From NCBI GenBank assembly GCA_022836615.1, contig MU405210.1, forward strand, positions 434,001 to 498,000: a DNA stretch of 64,000 nt. Reading direction: 5' to 3'. The notes beneath the pieces were generated by a model. That model saw nothing but the letters and a program-made list of their open reading frames with translations. It was not told where the DNA came from and searched no databases. Position 1 is the stretch's first letter. Each line of letters begins with the position of its first letter. This document shows positions 35,510-45,753 of the stretch, in pieces. This DNA comes from Annulohypoxylon bovei var. microspora (taxonomy: Eukaryota; Ascomycota; Sordariomycetes; Xylariales; Hypoxylaceae). The position numbers and the translations under genes are program-made.

Positions 35510-36655
35510 ATGGAGTCCTTGCGAAAGCAGCTTGCTGAGACGCAAGAGGCTCTTAATACCAGATCCACTCAACTTCGAGAGCTAAAGCATGAGAAGATAG
35601 GTTTCGATGTGAAGCTGCAACGACTCGAAGCCGAAATCCGACAACTGCGCCAAGGAAATGGAGCTACTACAGGAAGTAGCGCTAGGCCATCGCATGCCCA
35701 AGAAGATGGTAGCAAGAATGGAGGCGGAAGCTCAGCTTTAGTTTTGATGGATAAAAGTGTGGGCGCGACTGTGGTGGCGCAAGGTGACGATGATGAGACG
35801 ATCGTGATCACGCGTTCGCGAATGCGGGAGGCGGAGACAAAGTACAAGAAGGTTACGGAGGAGCTAGCCGAGAAGACCAAGCTTTGCGAGTCCCTGCAGC
35901 GACGATTCCCGACTCCGGGATGCAGCGTCAAGGTTCCAGAGTTTAACGTCACCGATGATATGTTAATCATACGCTGGGAAAGCCTACGAAAACTGGTCCG
36001 AACACTCACGCTGGACAGATTCAACCAGACCATCCAGCCCAAGTTGGTATCGGAAAAGGCGAAACTAGAATTCGAAGCTCTGACGAAGCACTGGAAGTCG
36101 TACATGAGCAACGACAAATTGACGTGCTACATCTTTCGGGCGCTCATCTGGCGTTATCTGCACACGTGTCTGTTGAGAAAATATTGGCACGTGTGGGGAA
36201 AGCAGCACGGCGACGCCGCTGTACACTTGGCGAGCCTCTTCTCAACCAAGGCGTCGGAGGCAGAATATCAAGCCTGGCGAATGCACACCACACGGCTCAT
36301 TCACCAAACCTGCAAGCCCGACCCAGGCCACGCCGCCGAAGTGACGAAGAAGATATTGGAGGCTACTACACAATTCGCGACCGGTACCGATACGGAAGAC
36401 TTGAAGAAGAAGCTGTCGGAGATTGTGAACGCGACGGTAGAAATTAGTACTATGTTCGGCCGCTCACACTACCTGACCTTGATGACGGACAAACCCGGCA
36501 GCCAACTCAATTACGGATTCCCGTACAAGCTGGAATTGATGGAGATAAAAGGCAGGTTCGGATCCCATACGATTGTGGATCTGATGGTCACGCCATGCCT
36601 GCTGAAGAAAGACGGGGACTACGCTGTGCTTGTGAAGGCAGAGGTTATCTGCTGA
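35510..36655 (+). CDS. Uncharacterised coiled-coil protein (381 aa)
   Basis: Single-exon gene. The start is taken as the ATG at 35510 (MESLRKQLAETQ), the first ATG of an open frame that extends slightly upstream without another ATG. Residues 1-55 form a heptad-rich coiled coil, followed by a Gly/Ser-rich linker and a second acidic/basic helix (about 105-140, REAETKYKKVTEELAEKTKL). The C-terminal two thirds are globular, with ALTKHWKSYM, YIFRALIWRYLHTCLL and, at the end, LMVTPCLLKKDGDYAVLVKAE. I associate this layout with a family of fungal hypothetical proteins often present in many copies, but cannot name a domain. No signal peptide, membrane segment or catalytic motif is seen. GC content is higher than in the flanks. 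A decayed relative lies directly upstream. Confidence 0.8.
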   Translation: MESLRKQLAETQEALNTRSTQLRELKHEKIGFDVKLQRLEAEIRQLRQGNGATTGSSARPSHAQEDGSKNGGGSSALVLMDKSVGATVVAQGDDDETIVITRSRMREAETKYKKVTEELAEKTKLCESLQRRFPTPGCSVKVPEFNVTDDMLIIRWESLRKLVRTLTLDRFNQTIQPKLVSEKAKLEFEALTKHWKSYMSNDKLTCYIFRALIWRYLHTCLLRKYWHVWGKQHGDAAVHLASLFSTKASEAEYQAWRMHTTRLIHQTCKPDPGHAAEVTKKILEATTQFATGTDTEDLKKKLSEIVNATVEISTMFGRSHYLTLMTDKPGSQLNYGFPYKLELMEIKGRFGSHTIVDLMVTPCLLKKDGDYAVLVKAEVIC

Positions 36656-37241
36656 GGGAGATGTGTGAAACCGGGTATGGCAAAAGGAAATATCGGCGGA
36701 GGTGCGGAATGGATTTGCAACGAGGCATGAAGAATCTGAATAATGCGACGATGACAATATTCGTCCTTACAAGTACCGTATGTGCTTCGTGATACGGCGA
36801 ATGAGAAGCTATTGCTTGATACCCGCCCCTATGGCTAGATAGGAAGTCAATGAATTAAACGATTCTAAAAGTTTGATAGATTTGATACGAAACTTTGTCT
36901 CTACTTGGAATTACAACATGCCGGAGATAAGTTGTTGTGAATTGTTAAATAAGATGATTCCCTCTAATTCCAAGGGTTCTCGGTAATAGTGGCTATCGAT
37001 AACTTTCTAGCACATTTTTATAGCAGCTGATAATAGCAGCTGATAGCAACTGGCAGACAGCTGTGGCGCTTTTTTCCACTACCTATTAAATGTGTTGACC
37101 CCCCTATTGCCCCAATTAACTCCGACCTATTTTCATCATCAGCTGTTAGGTACCTATTTTATATCGGGTTATTTGATTGGGATTCTTCATTCTTTTTTTT
37201 TGTATATATATATATGCGACGAACTTGCTATAAATATTTCT
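36656..37241. other. Intergenic/promoter region of RIT1
   Basis: No gene. A small tandem of AGCAGCTGATA (about 37022-37045), a poly-T run and an alternating TA tract (about 37194-37215) lie directly before the RIT1 start codon. An in-frame open stretch from 37092 is more likely leader than coding. Confidence 0.5.
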
Positions 37242-38624
37242 ATGGCTACTACCACGTCGGAGCTTGTTTTCTCGCCACAAGCAAACCATAATTTTTCACG
37301 CATCCTTAGCGATCTTAAACGGTCCAACCTCTCCATTACTAATCGCCTGTGCTCCATACGGGAGGATGCAGATTTCGTTTCCGAGGTAGCCGCTACATTC
37401 TCCCGCCCGCTGATTGCCAATGAGCGGTGCGGGAGCTGGTACATCCCTCCCGAGAAGAAGGCCGGGTCTGGTTATTTCAAGAGTACCGACGGCCATACCG
37501 GACAGTGGAGATTCAGCACGCGACGGCTGAATCTCCAATTACTCAAAATCATTGGGAATAATGATGGCTGCATCATAGTGGACTCGACAAGAAGGGGCAA
37601 ACGAATGCCCGACGCTCTAAGCAAGACGGTGCCGATTTGGTGCTGCGTCCTGAACCATGTTCTGTTTCCCGAGACTGTAGCATTCCATGAGCTTTACACC
37701 CCTCCTAATGCCGTATCAGAATCTGAACATACCCAGATCGAGTCCAGGATTGCTGAACACGTGGATTCACTCAAGGCACTCGGTATTAATATGGATATCT
37801 TGCGCCTGCAAGTGAAGAAGCCTCTTAGACCCACGTGGGTTACACAGGAATCCCTGCTAGTACCGACGGACGAAGTATTTGACAATTTCCATCCCGTTAT
37901 CTGTTGCACCAGCTCCCGTCGAGTCCTTGGCGGGGAAATGAGCGAGGGCGGCTACATTCAGGGTGCCGGTGACGATACTGAGAATTGGGCGCTGGGGCTG
38001 ACCCCGCCGGTTTTCTGGCGCCATGCGGATATCCTTCTGTCTACCCCAGAACCGGATCTACCTGATTTGGTACGTTCCTTGGTATCGGGTGAAATCGCGG
38101 ATATGAGTACATCAAGTCCCAGACAAATTGCGCCATGTGTGTTCGTCGGCAGCTTGCCGCTTCTCAATTCATCATCACCATCGACTTGTGTCGTTGCTGT
38201 TTACTCCAAGACCACAGATCCAAGTTCATGGGTTAAAAGCCCATTGCTTATGGAAGTGGGTGTGGGTAAACACAAACTTGCTAGTCGTAATCTTCGCCTG
38301 GCTCTTCCCAGCATTAGCGACTTCGTGCGGCAGTTCCTACAACGAGCACCAGATTCTAGCTCGGAAGATTCAGACTCAAGTCCTCCGGAGCCGAGACGAA
38401 TCTTAATTGCTTGCGAAACCGGCAAAGATATATCTATCGGGGTGGCTCTTGCGCTCCTTTGCTGCCATTTTGATAGCGAAGGTAGCCTTAGTCTGCATTC
38501 GTCGCCGCCCGGCCATACGAAGAGCGATATCAGGGTGAAGCTTAGTCGCATCATGACGAACTTTCCTGAGGCGAATCCAAGCAGAGCAACCCTACAAAGT
38601 GTCAACAGCTTCCTCATGGGCTAG
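37242..38624 (+). CDS. RIT1: Initiator tRNA 2'-O-ribosyl phosphate transferase Rit1 (460 aa)
   Basis: Single exon. Rit1 adds a phosphoribosyl group to position 64 of initiator tRNA-Met, preventing its use in elongation. Family landmarks in order: NRLCSIREDADFV near residue 30, the basic/Gly block NERCGSWYIPPEK followed by YFKSTDGHTGQWRFS (about 60-95), RRLNLQLLKI, the DSTRRGKRMPDALSKTVPIWC block (about 110-130), and ENWALGLTPPVFW further on. The C-terminal third contains RRILIACETGKDISIGVALALL, the loop that resembles a dual-specificity phosphatase P-loop in Rit1 proteins. Start chosen at the ATG 37242 because the upstream frame is a hydrophobic, TA-rich leader. Length is slightly below that of yeast Rit1. 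No intron is seen. Confidence 0.93.
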   Translation: MATTTSELVFSPQANHNFSRILSDLKRSNLSITNRLCSIREDADFVSEVAATFSRPLIANERCGSWYIPPEKKAGSGYFKSTDGHTGQWRFSTRRLNLQLLKIIGNNDGCIIVDSTRRGKRMPDALSKTVPIWCCVLNHVLFPETVAFHELYTPPNAVSESEHTQIESRIAEHVDSLKALGINMDILRLQVKKPLRPTWVTQESLLVPTDEVFDNFHPVICCTSSRRVLGGEMSEGGYIQGAGDDTENWALGLTPPVFWRHADILLSTPEPDLPDLVRSLVSGEIADMSTSSPRQIAPCVFVGSLPLLNSSSPSTCVVAVYSKTTDPSSWVKSPLLMEVGVGKHKLASRNLRLALPSISDFVRQFLQRAPDSSSEDSDSSPPEPRRILIACETGKDISIGVALALLCCHFDSEGSLSLHSSPPGHTKSDIRVKLSRIMTNFPEANPSRATLQSVNSFLMG

Positions 38625-39788
38625 AAGCTCAGGTTGCTATCGAGACTTTGTATTGACGTTACCGTGGAGTGCATATTGTCATGTGTTTATCCGCGATTTA
38701 ATCCGCTTTGCGTTAAGTTATTACGCGGAGTTGCCCGGCGCATTTCAAGATCTCAATCCACTAATTAGAGGATCTCGATTTACACGAGCTTAATGGAGGT
38801 TTCAATTAAAGAGTAGAGCTGATATAATCGCCGCTCTTGTCAATTAGTCCATGAATTCGGGTATGTGAACCTCGAGAACATGACTAAACGATGGTTGAAT
38901 AGCTATTATGCTACGGGTAGCATTCTCATAGATAAGTTACTGCAGGAAGGGAATGAGTAGGTATGGTGTGTCCACCAGCCATGATTTCCTAGCAACTGCC
39001 ATATTCCGATGCTACTTGAACCTCAATCCATTAGCAGAGCTTAAAGTCCGATTTTTCACGCAGGGAGGGAGAAATCCCTTCTAGCCGTATAATTAACGGC
39101 TTCGAAATTCAACGAGATGAGATATAGTGCGCACATATAGTCGCAATATCATTGCACCTTATATAATCAATCTAGGCAATCCAAGTTTGCCTCCAATCTC
39201 ATGTCGATCTTCGGCATCGCCCCTAAATCTTCAAAATATACCTAACCGCGCAATTGCTTTGATCAGGTAACTCGAATATTCTTATAGATTTTATCTTGTG
39301 ATAATCCAGACATAAGTTGTCTTTGTCTTTGGGGTCAGCGTCCACGTGTTGTAGCACTCCAATCGAGATCCGACACCATGGTTCGAACTAGATATTAGTC
39401 CCATCCTATTGTAATTCTCAAACCAGCTTATGAAAACGGTGGTTATCGATTATTTATCATTGAGCGAACCATGCACTTTCGGTCGAACGGATTCTGCAAG
39501 GTTTCGCATTGTTGTTGTTGTTGGATCTAAACGGGGAGATAGAAAACCCTCGGTCTTCTAGTTCGGTCATATCAAGCGATGCTTACCATCTAAATACGCT
39601 TCGCTCCTAGGCAATTAATAAGAGATTGATCAGAACATTGATTTTAACTTTAGCACAGAACCCCGGTGCTGTCATGTTATTTCCAATACCTCATTCGGTC
39701 GCTCCGGCGTTGTGCAACATGTAGGATCATGCAGGAACGTTAGCTGACGGGACCGGGCCGACACATCCCAACGGCTGTATTACCTACT
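38625..39788. other. Intergenic region, nothing recognised
   Basis: No supportable gene on either strand. A short GTT trinucleotide run lies near 39510-39521. Confidence 0.55.
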
Positions 39789-40247
39789 TTACTTCCTCAA
39801 CTCTGGTTCCCTGGGATTAAGCTTCGGAGCTGTGGGGCTCGAGATCTTCGATTTAGGAATGAGATGGCTCCTGCCAGACTTTAATGCTACTATAAGAATA
39901 GGGGCCCCTCCTCCTTCGCCGCTAGACAAGGAGGCCGTGAAGGCTCTCGGGCCCGAACCGTAGCTATGTTTCGACGTCACAGTAAGCCCTAAGCGGCGCG
40001 CCGTCCAACCCTCGGAAAATGTACAAGAGCCTCGAGATCTCCGTGATCTCGTTCTTTTTATCGCAGAGGGGTTTCTTTCGCTTGTCTCATCCCATGTCTC
40101 GTTCCATGCCTTGAAGCAAGCCACTATGTCGGCTGGAGCCATCACTTCCCCATCATATGTCACGACGTTTGGGTTTTCTCGCCCCGCATGAAGTTCTGCA
40201 GCAACCCAGATTGCATGGTATACTCGTAACTCGAGCAGCCCCGACAT
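39789..40247 (-). CDS. Hypothetical protein (152 aa), orphan
   Basis: ATG-initiated frame without introns. The first 65 residues look like a small helical domain (VYHAIWVAAELHAGRENPNV, then MAPADIVACFKAWNETWDE); the rest is basic and Ser/Gly/Pro-rich, perhaps read-through of non-coding sequence or a disordered tail. No family is recognised. It lies head-to-head with the rhodopsin-like gene, only 162 bases apart, so the two would share a promoter region. It may be a true small gene, a truncated remnant, or chance. Confidence 0.35.
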   Translation of the reverse strand: MSGLLELRVYHAIWVAAELHAGRENPNVVTYDGEVMAPADIVACFKAWNETWDETSERNPSAIKRTRSRRSRGSCTFSEGWTARRLGLTVTSKHSYGSGPRAFTASLSSGEGGGAPILIVALKSGRSHLIPKSKISSPTAPKLNPREPELRK

Positions 40248-40409
40248 AATTAGAATTAGGATTGGGTTGGTACTGGAAACCTGCGGCCTTCTCGCCTCGT
40301 CCTGGAGTTTATTTTATCCTCCCGGGCTGCCGTGGAACGGGTCACAAAAGATTGACGTTTAACGTCTGAATGCTTCGAGTCTAGTGTTCTTCATCGACGA
40401 CCACGGAAA

Positions 40410-41720
40410 ATGCCCCTCTCAGATAAAGCTACTCCGTTTATCTGCATTGTTACGCTCATTCTTGCTCTCACTGTCGTGGCTGTTGGGTTACGACTTCATG
40501 TCCGCGTGTCGCTGCTCAAAAACCCGGGCCCGGACGACTGGCTATGCCTCGCGGCACTAGTAAGTGTCTTCCGTAGAACTTCCTCCTATTTTCGTCAAGA
40601 TCGGTGTTGCTAAGTATTTCCTGCAGTGTTGCGGTTTGGGAACGTACTTAGCGAATATGGCTGGTTAGTGGATTCGATCGCGAATTTCTTCAATAACCTT
40701 TTTTCGTGCTAATCAGACTATGTCATTCAGGGGTGGCAGCGGGTTTCGGCGACTCGTTATCTAGTATGACTCCTGAAAACCGAGACATAACATTGAAGGC
40801 GAGTTTCCCAACAAAACTACCTCACTCACTCTCCAAACCATCTAACATCAACCTAGACGATATGGATCTCGCCCCCGCTCTGGGGCCTCTCCTCGTCCCT
40901 CATCAAAATGTCCATCGTAACATCCTACCTGCGAATCTGGTCCGACCGGCCGTTCAAGCACCTCTGCCGCACGCTCCTCGTGCTCCTGACCCTCTTCGGG
41001 CTAACGCTCTTCTTCGGCGGCGTGTTCGCCTGCGTCCCCATCTCGCTGTCCTGGACGCCCCCGTCGCCCAGCTCGCGCACCTCGTCGCAGTGCATCGACC
41101 TGCCGCTCTTCATGTTCATAACGTCGACCCTCAACACCGCGCTGGACCTGATCATCTTCGCGATCCCGGTGCCCCTCGTGCACCGCCTGCAGATCGCGGT
41201 GCGCCAGAAGGTCGCGCTGACCGGCGTCTTCACCATCGGTGTCGTGGTGTGCGTCGCCTCCGTCATGCGGCTGGTCTCCATCTACGAGCTGGACACTATC
41301 ACAGACCCGAGCGAAGGCGGCATCCGCCTCGGCTTGTGGTCCGGTATCGAGAGCAACCTAGCGATAACATGTGCTTGCCTGCCCACACTACGACCCGTTC
41401 TAGCACGCGTTTTCCCACGCCTGCTAGTGAGCGCAACGTCGCACAGCACGCCGAGCTGGGGGCGCCGGAGCGCGGGGCTAAGTATAGGGGGAACGCGGCG
41501 GTGGACGCGGCGCGAGACCGGGACGTACCGGATGCCGGAGCTGCCGGTGGACGACTTCGGGCGGCACGATGACCGCAAGCTGGGGCATGACGATATAGAA
41601 ATGGGCGCGATTCAGGTGAACTCGACGTTTCGGGTCGACGTCGAGAGCGTCGTGGCTCCAACTCCTGTACATATGAATACTAGGGATAGTCACGCGTCGT
41701 ATATGGATTTAGGTCGATGA
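40410..41720 (+). CDS. Rhodopsin-like (Pth11/SAT4-type) seven-TM protein (372 aa)
   Basis: Four exons: 40410-40559, 40627-40663, 40731-40798 and 40857-41720 (373 codons). The family includes fungal membrane proteins related to the Pth11 receptor core; no CFEM domain is present here. Seen in order: TM1 (FICIVTLILALTVVAVGLRL), the family motif PGPDDWLCLAAL with its Asp-Asp, TM2 spliced from three exons (CCGLGTYLANMAGVAAGFGD), IWISPPLWGLSSSLIKMSIV-like TM3, then LVLLTLFGLTLFFGGVFAC, the Cys-containing extracellular loop ending SSQCID, FITSTLNTALDLIIFAIPVP, VALTGVFTIGVVVCVASVMR and the final SNLAITCACLPTLRPVL. A cytoplasmic polar tail follows. The third intron (40799-40856) requires a GC donor (AAG|GCGAGT) to keep frame; no GT donor does. 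The ligand is unknown. Part of exon 4 (about 40940-41260) is very GC-rich. Confidence 0.85.
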
Positions 41721-41885
41721 ATGAATAACCAGATCTAATTCAACGCTTCTTTATGCTTTCATATCATGATAATAATTAATGCTTGACCCATTATTGCCAT
41801 TAGGTATTTCGTCTCGTTGCAAGGCTAGTTGAACTTAGCAAGAAAAGGTATCAATCCAGTAAGAAAAACGTCAATATCAAATCCA

Positions 41886-44076
41886 TTAACCCATTTCCAG
41901 AATAGCCCTTTTCGACATGTCCTCCTGGACCCAACTCATAATGGTCTCCCCGACGTCGCCGACAAGTCTTTCGTAGTGCTCGCCCCTGAAAAACAGCCCG
42001 GTATGCGCGCCGACCTGGTCTGTGTCCTTCATAAAAATCTTGATCCACTTCGAGTCGACTTGGCCGTCTACCTTAGATGGAATGTTGCAGAATTTACGTT
42101 CCTTTGGTTGCTTTGGGGGTTTTGCATTGCCTTGTGACCGTTCCAATGGACTCGGTAGAGGCGATGCTACGTCGTAAGCTGGATCTCCCTTTGAAACCTG
42201 TAAAGTTTGGGGAGTAGGCGCATCTTTCGACGCCCCCCCTTCTGAAGTTGAGGACCTTGAGGCAGCAGCCGCGGCCTCTTCTTTTTTATGCCGTTTCTGT
42301 TCCTCCTTCTCTCGCCTCTCTGTTTCCTGTGCTAATTTCTTTTTTCTCTTATCAAAAATCTTCTGCCTCTCTCGGATTGTCCTTTCGCGTTCCTTTATGA
42401 GCTTAGCGTAGTCTTTCTGTGCCCGCTTCGCTTCTCTCTCAGCCTGTTTCCGAGTATCTTTATCTGTGTACTGTTCTAAATTTGGTGGTTCAGGTTCTTT
42501 GGGGGGTTCTGGGATCGCAGGGAGATCAAGACTTAAAGATGCTATGGCGTCGGCGAGACCGCTTGTTCCAACGGTGCCACTTTCCGAGGGCTCCTTAGAC
42601 AGGTGGTTTTCTTGGCTTTGTTGGGGATTCGTGCTTGTATCACCTTCACTACTAGAAGGCTTGGTATCTACCAGGCAGGACTCTGAAGCTTTGCCTTTAG
42701 AATCTTCTAGCGGCTGATTGGATAAACTGTATTCGGGTGCTGATTCGGGTTCTTCGGACATTGGTTCTGGGACAAGTAGTTGTAAACCCGAGCCTTCGCC
42801 ATGGACATTGAAATAATCCTCTTCGGAAACACCGTTCGTCAAGTTGTGCAGATTCGAACTGCTACCGTGGCCTTGAATTGAGGTATGTGGCGTTAAGGGA
42901 GCTGAATGTGGACTCTTTGACATTTCAGGGGCCTCTGATCTGTTATTAGAAGCCTCACCTTTGGGCTTCTTGGGATACCCGTGGCACACGGTATAGTACT
43001 GAGTAAAACGAACTCGTGGAGGTATATGAGGAAAGCCATGGTGCTTCAGATCGTCTACATCTTCTAGCTTACGAATATTTTCGTAGCGTGTCTTGAGGCC
43101 ATTGCCATCCAAAAGGCAGCCTCCAAATTCTAAGTGCGACATGATGTGATTAGTGGCAGCATCTATCAACCCTTCCGAACTATGCTTCTCAACAAAGTGT
43201 ATGATATTCTTCCACCAGCCCCTGTCCTGCATGCGGATATCGTTGGTAAACGATGGATTAAAGTTAGGGTCGAACGTCATACCATACGGTATACGGCTTC
43301 CAGGTGAGCTTGAAGAGTGCGACGAAAACTGAGAAGCAATGGATGGATCTGAGTACATTGAAGCACTTGCTGAGGTGACGTTGTATATAGACATAGCCGA
43401 TTCATCATCTGGTATCGGCTCCTCTGGTGCTTTTGGCGTGTCCGGTTTTGGCCGAAACAAGCTAGCAAGGCCAGCCGTAATGATGCTAGGGTGGAGCCCA
43501 AGGAGAGGCACATCTAAATGAACTGTCCCTAAGATGCGATGGAAGAAGTAGCCGATGCGGTACTGGTCCCTTGATGGCTACCTGATTGTTAGCTACCTAG
43601 GTAATCAAGCAGTATAAGTAGGGCAGATTGTTTACCATCAAGGCAATGTCAGCAGCTAACATTCCTCCCATGGAGTGACCGAGAAGCACCACGTCAGTAG
43701 TAGGCGACTCATGGGGGGCCAGCCACCTGCTAAAGTTATCGCGAGCTACATTGATGGTTTTATAGGTCTTGTATCTTGGGTAAATCTTGGTGTGAATGAC
43801 ATGAGTATCGACGAGGGCCAGCTTGAGGTAGCGATGCACATGGGCTGGAAAGGATTGGAAAGAGGAATCGTTACCCATGAAACCATGGATATAGATGACT
43901 AAAAGTGTCCGGCGTCCGGAGTCATTCTGTTCGGTCGGGGAAGGGATTAAAGATTGGGAAGAAGATGACCGCGGATCACTTAAAGCGGTACATGGCGCAA
44001 GTGACGAACTCCGTTGTTGAGTGATATTATGCTCGGCAACATCTTGAGATGAGTAGTCTGAAGATATTCGACTCAT
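41886..44076 (-). CDS. Alpha/beta-hydrolase with long disordered insert (710 aa)
   Basis: Two exons, 44076-43636 and 43577-41886, separated by a 58-nt intron (GTAAAC, branch CTAAC, GTAG acceptor) that itself contains an ACCTAGGT motif. The N-terminal part carries the lipase/hydrolase core: the oxyanion strand YIHGFMGND (about 62-70) and the nucleophile elbow GHSMGG with Ser135. After the intron, HLDVPLLGLHPSI and SLFRPKP continue the fold. The middle (about 300-600) is low-complexity: acidic/Ser-rich, then a Lys/Glu/Arg coiled region (REAKRAQKDYAKLIKERER). The end returns to ordered sequence (KIFMKDTDQVGAHTGLFF, then RGEHYERLVGDVGETIM), where the His of GAHTGLF may be the catalytic His. Substrate unknown; similar fungal proteins are annotated only as alpha/beta-hydrolases or putative lipases. 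No signal peptide or TM segment, so likely cytosolic or lipid-associated. Confidence 0.85.
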
Positions 44077-45753
44077 GATAGCGATGACGAGAGAGTCAAT
44101 CTGAATAAGAACGAGTGTCTAGATAGATACCTAGGTAGGTAGATATTCTTCTATTGGACCAAGGCCAAGGGAGGCTCAGTAGTTCAGTGACGTAAGCTAC
44201 AATCGACTGAAGTCTACCTAGTACCTAGCGCCTATGCGCGGTCGAAAAAGCCTGTCGGCTTCATAACTTATTTATGAGTAGATGAATTGTTGACAAGACG
44301 TAGATACACACGATGCTAGAAGAAAATTATAGCAACTTCTAATTAAACTCAATAGAATGAACCTTGGACATGAATGCTCGATATGCGCATAAGGTTCGAT
44401 GTAGGTAGGGAGGTGAGGTGGGGGATGGATGTGAGTTGAAGTCATGGTGGGAAGTTACGAGCTAAGTGTGGCGTACATACAAATACGGCGTACAAATACG
44501 GCAAACAGGACAGCTTCCTGGTCACCGAGTGTGGGGCCTCCCAGGCATTGCATTGTACCCGTGTGTATCAGCCCACCTCAGCCCCGATGTGTAGTACCTA
44601 AAGTCACCTCGAGAGCTATCGCCCATTAGGTAATGGTAATGACTTAACTCATAACCTGTCAATAAGAACTGCCACAAGCGTATAGATGAGTTGAGAATAT
44701 CATCTAACGGGATTGTGTTCGCATAAACTTCCCATAGAGCAAATATAACCTAGGTAGGTTAGTGGTTAGCATTAATCTCCCCTATAGTCCTTGAATAAGT
44801 CACTCGATCTCGATTTAGAAAAACGTAGAACCATAATGCACGAAACAGACACGTTGCCATTTGAAAACTCGTGTTAAGATAATCATATATTCAGTTATCA
44901 TCGTGGCTGCCGTGTGAAATACCGCAGTCCAAGACTCAAAAGATTGCATCAATGGTGGCAACCTCCATTAGGTTGATGACTCGAAAACAGAGAGTAGGAT
45001 CTGGATACAAGAAGTTCGTCTCATCCAGGTTTTCTTCCAACTCAGGCCAAGACAACCACTAACTAGGTACTGATCAAGCAGTCTCTTCCAAAACCGACTT
45101 ACTACCACGACATCTCCGATTACATCGAGCGAGATATTTATCATATCAGGCTCTGTCCCATTCACGAGAGTATATCTGGTGAGCACCCGACCAGGAAGAT
45201 GCCTAGGTACCTAGGGATCAACGGCACGGGTAGCTTAAGGGTGTTTCAGAACTGAGATGACGCCCAATCCAAATTGCATTAGAGAACTAGGCATCTGAGC
45301 TGCTGTCTAGAAAACTACACAGAACTGCTCATGTCCCACTGACAACATTCATCATTGCCGTAATGCAAATAGCCCCCTGAACCCTCATTCAACTGATTTT
45401 TGTTGTCCCCCTCGATCAATATGCACGACAAGCTGGGCTTGGTCGTGCTTGCCATCCGAATCCATAGAAAAGTATGGCATTCAGGTACCAGAGCCTATGC
45501 CGCCTGCTGCTTTAACATCTTGCCGTTCAAACGCCTTACGCCATGCTGAAATCATGAGAAATGCAAATGACTAGAGCGCGTTGCAATGGAATGTCATCTT
45601 CTACCAAGGTGTCTGATGAATATGTCCACTGCGGCTGCTACGCGAACTGTCGTGTCTCGTCTTCGACTGGGTATCTTCGGATTACGTCCCTATCCTGCTG
45701 CCGTAGTGTTGACCACCAGCGCCACTGAAGGAGGTTTTCCCTGTAGGGTTCTG
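44077..45753. other. Intergenic region with ACCTAGGT motifs
   Basis: No supportable gene. Motif copies at 44129, 44748 and a double GCCTAGGTACCTAGG at 45201-45215. A 13-bp near-tandem (ACAAATACGGCGT) occurs at about 44478-44500. A minus-strand frame at 44968-45186 shows no domain. The last about 60 bases may hold a final Med19 exon (see that entry). Confidence 0.5.
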
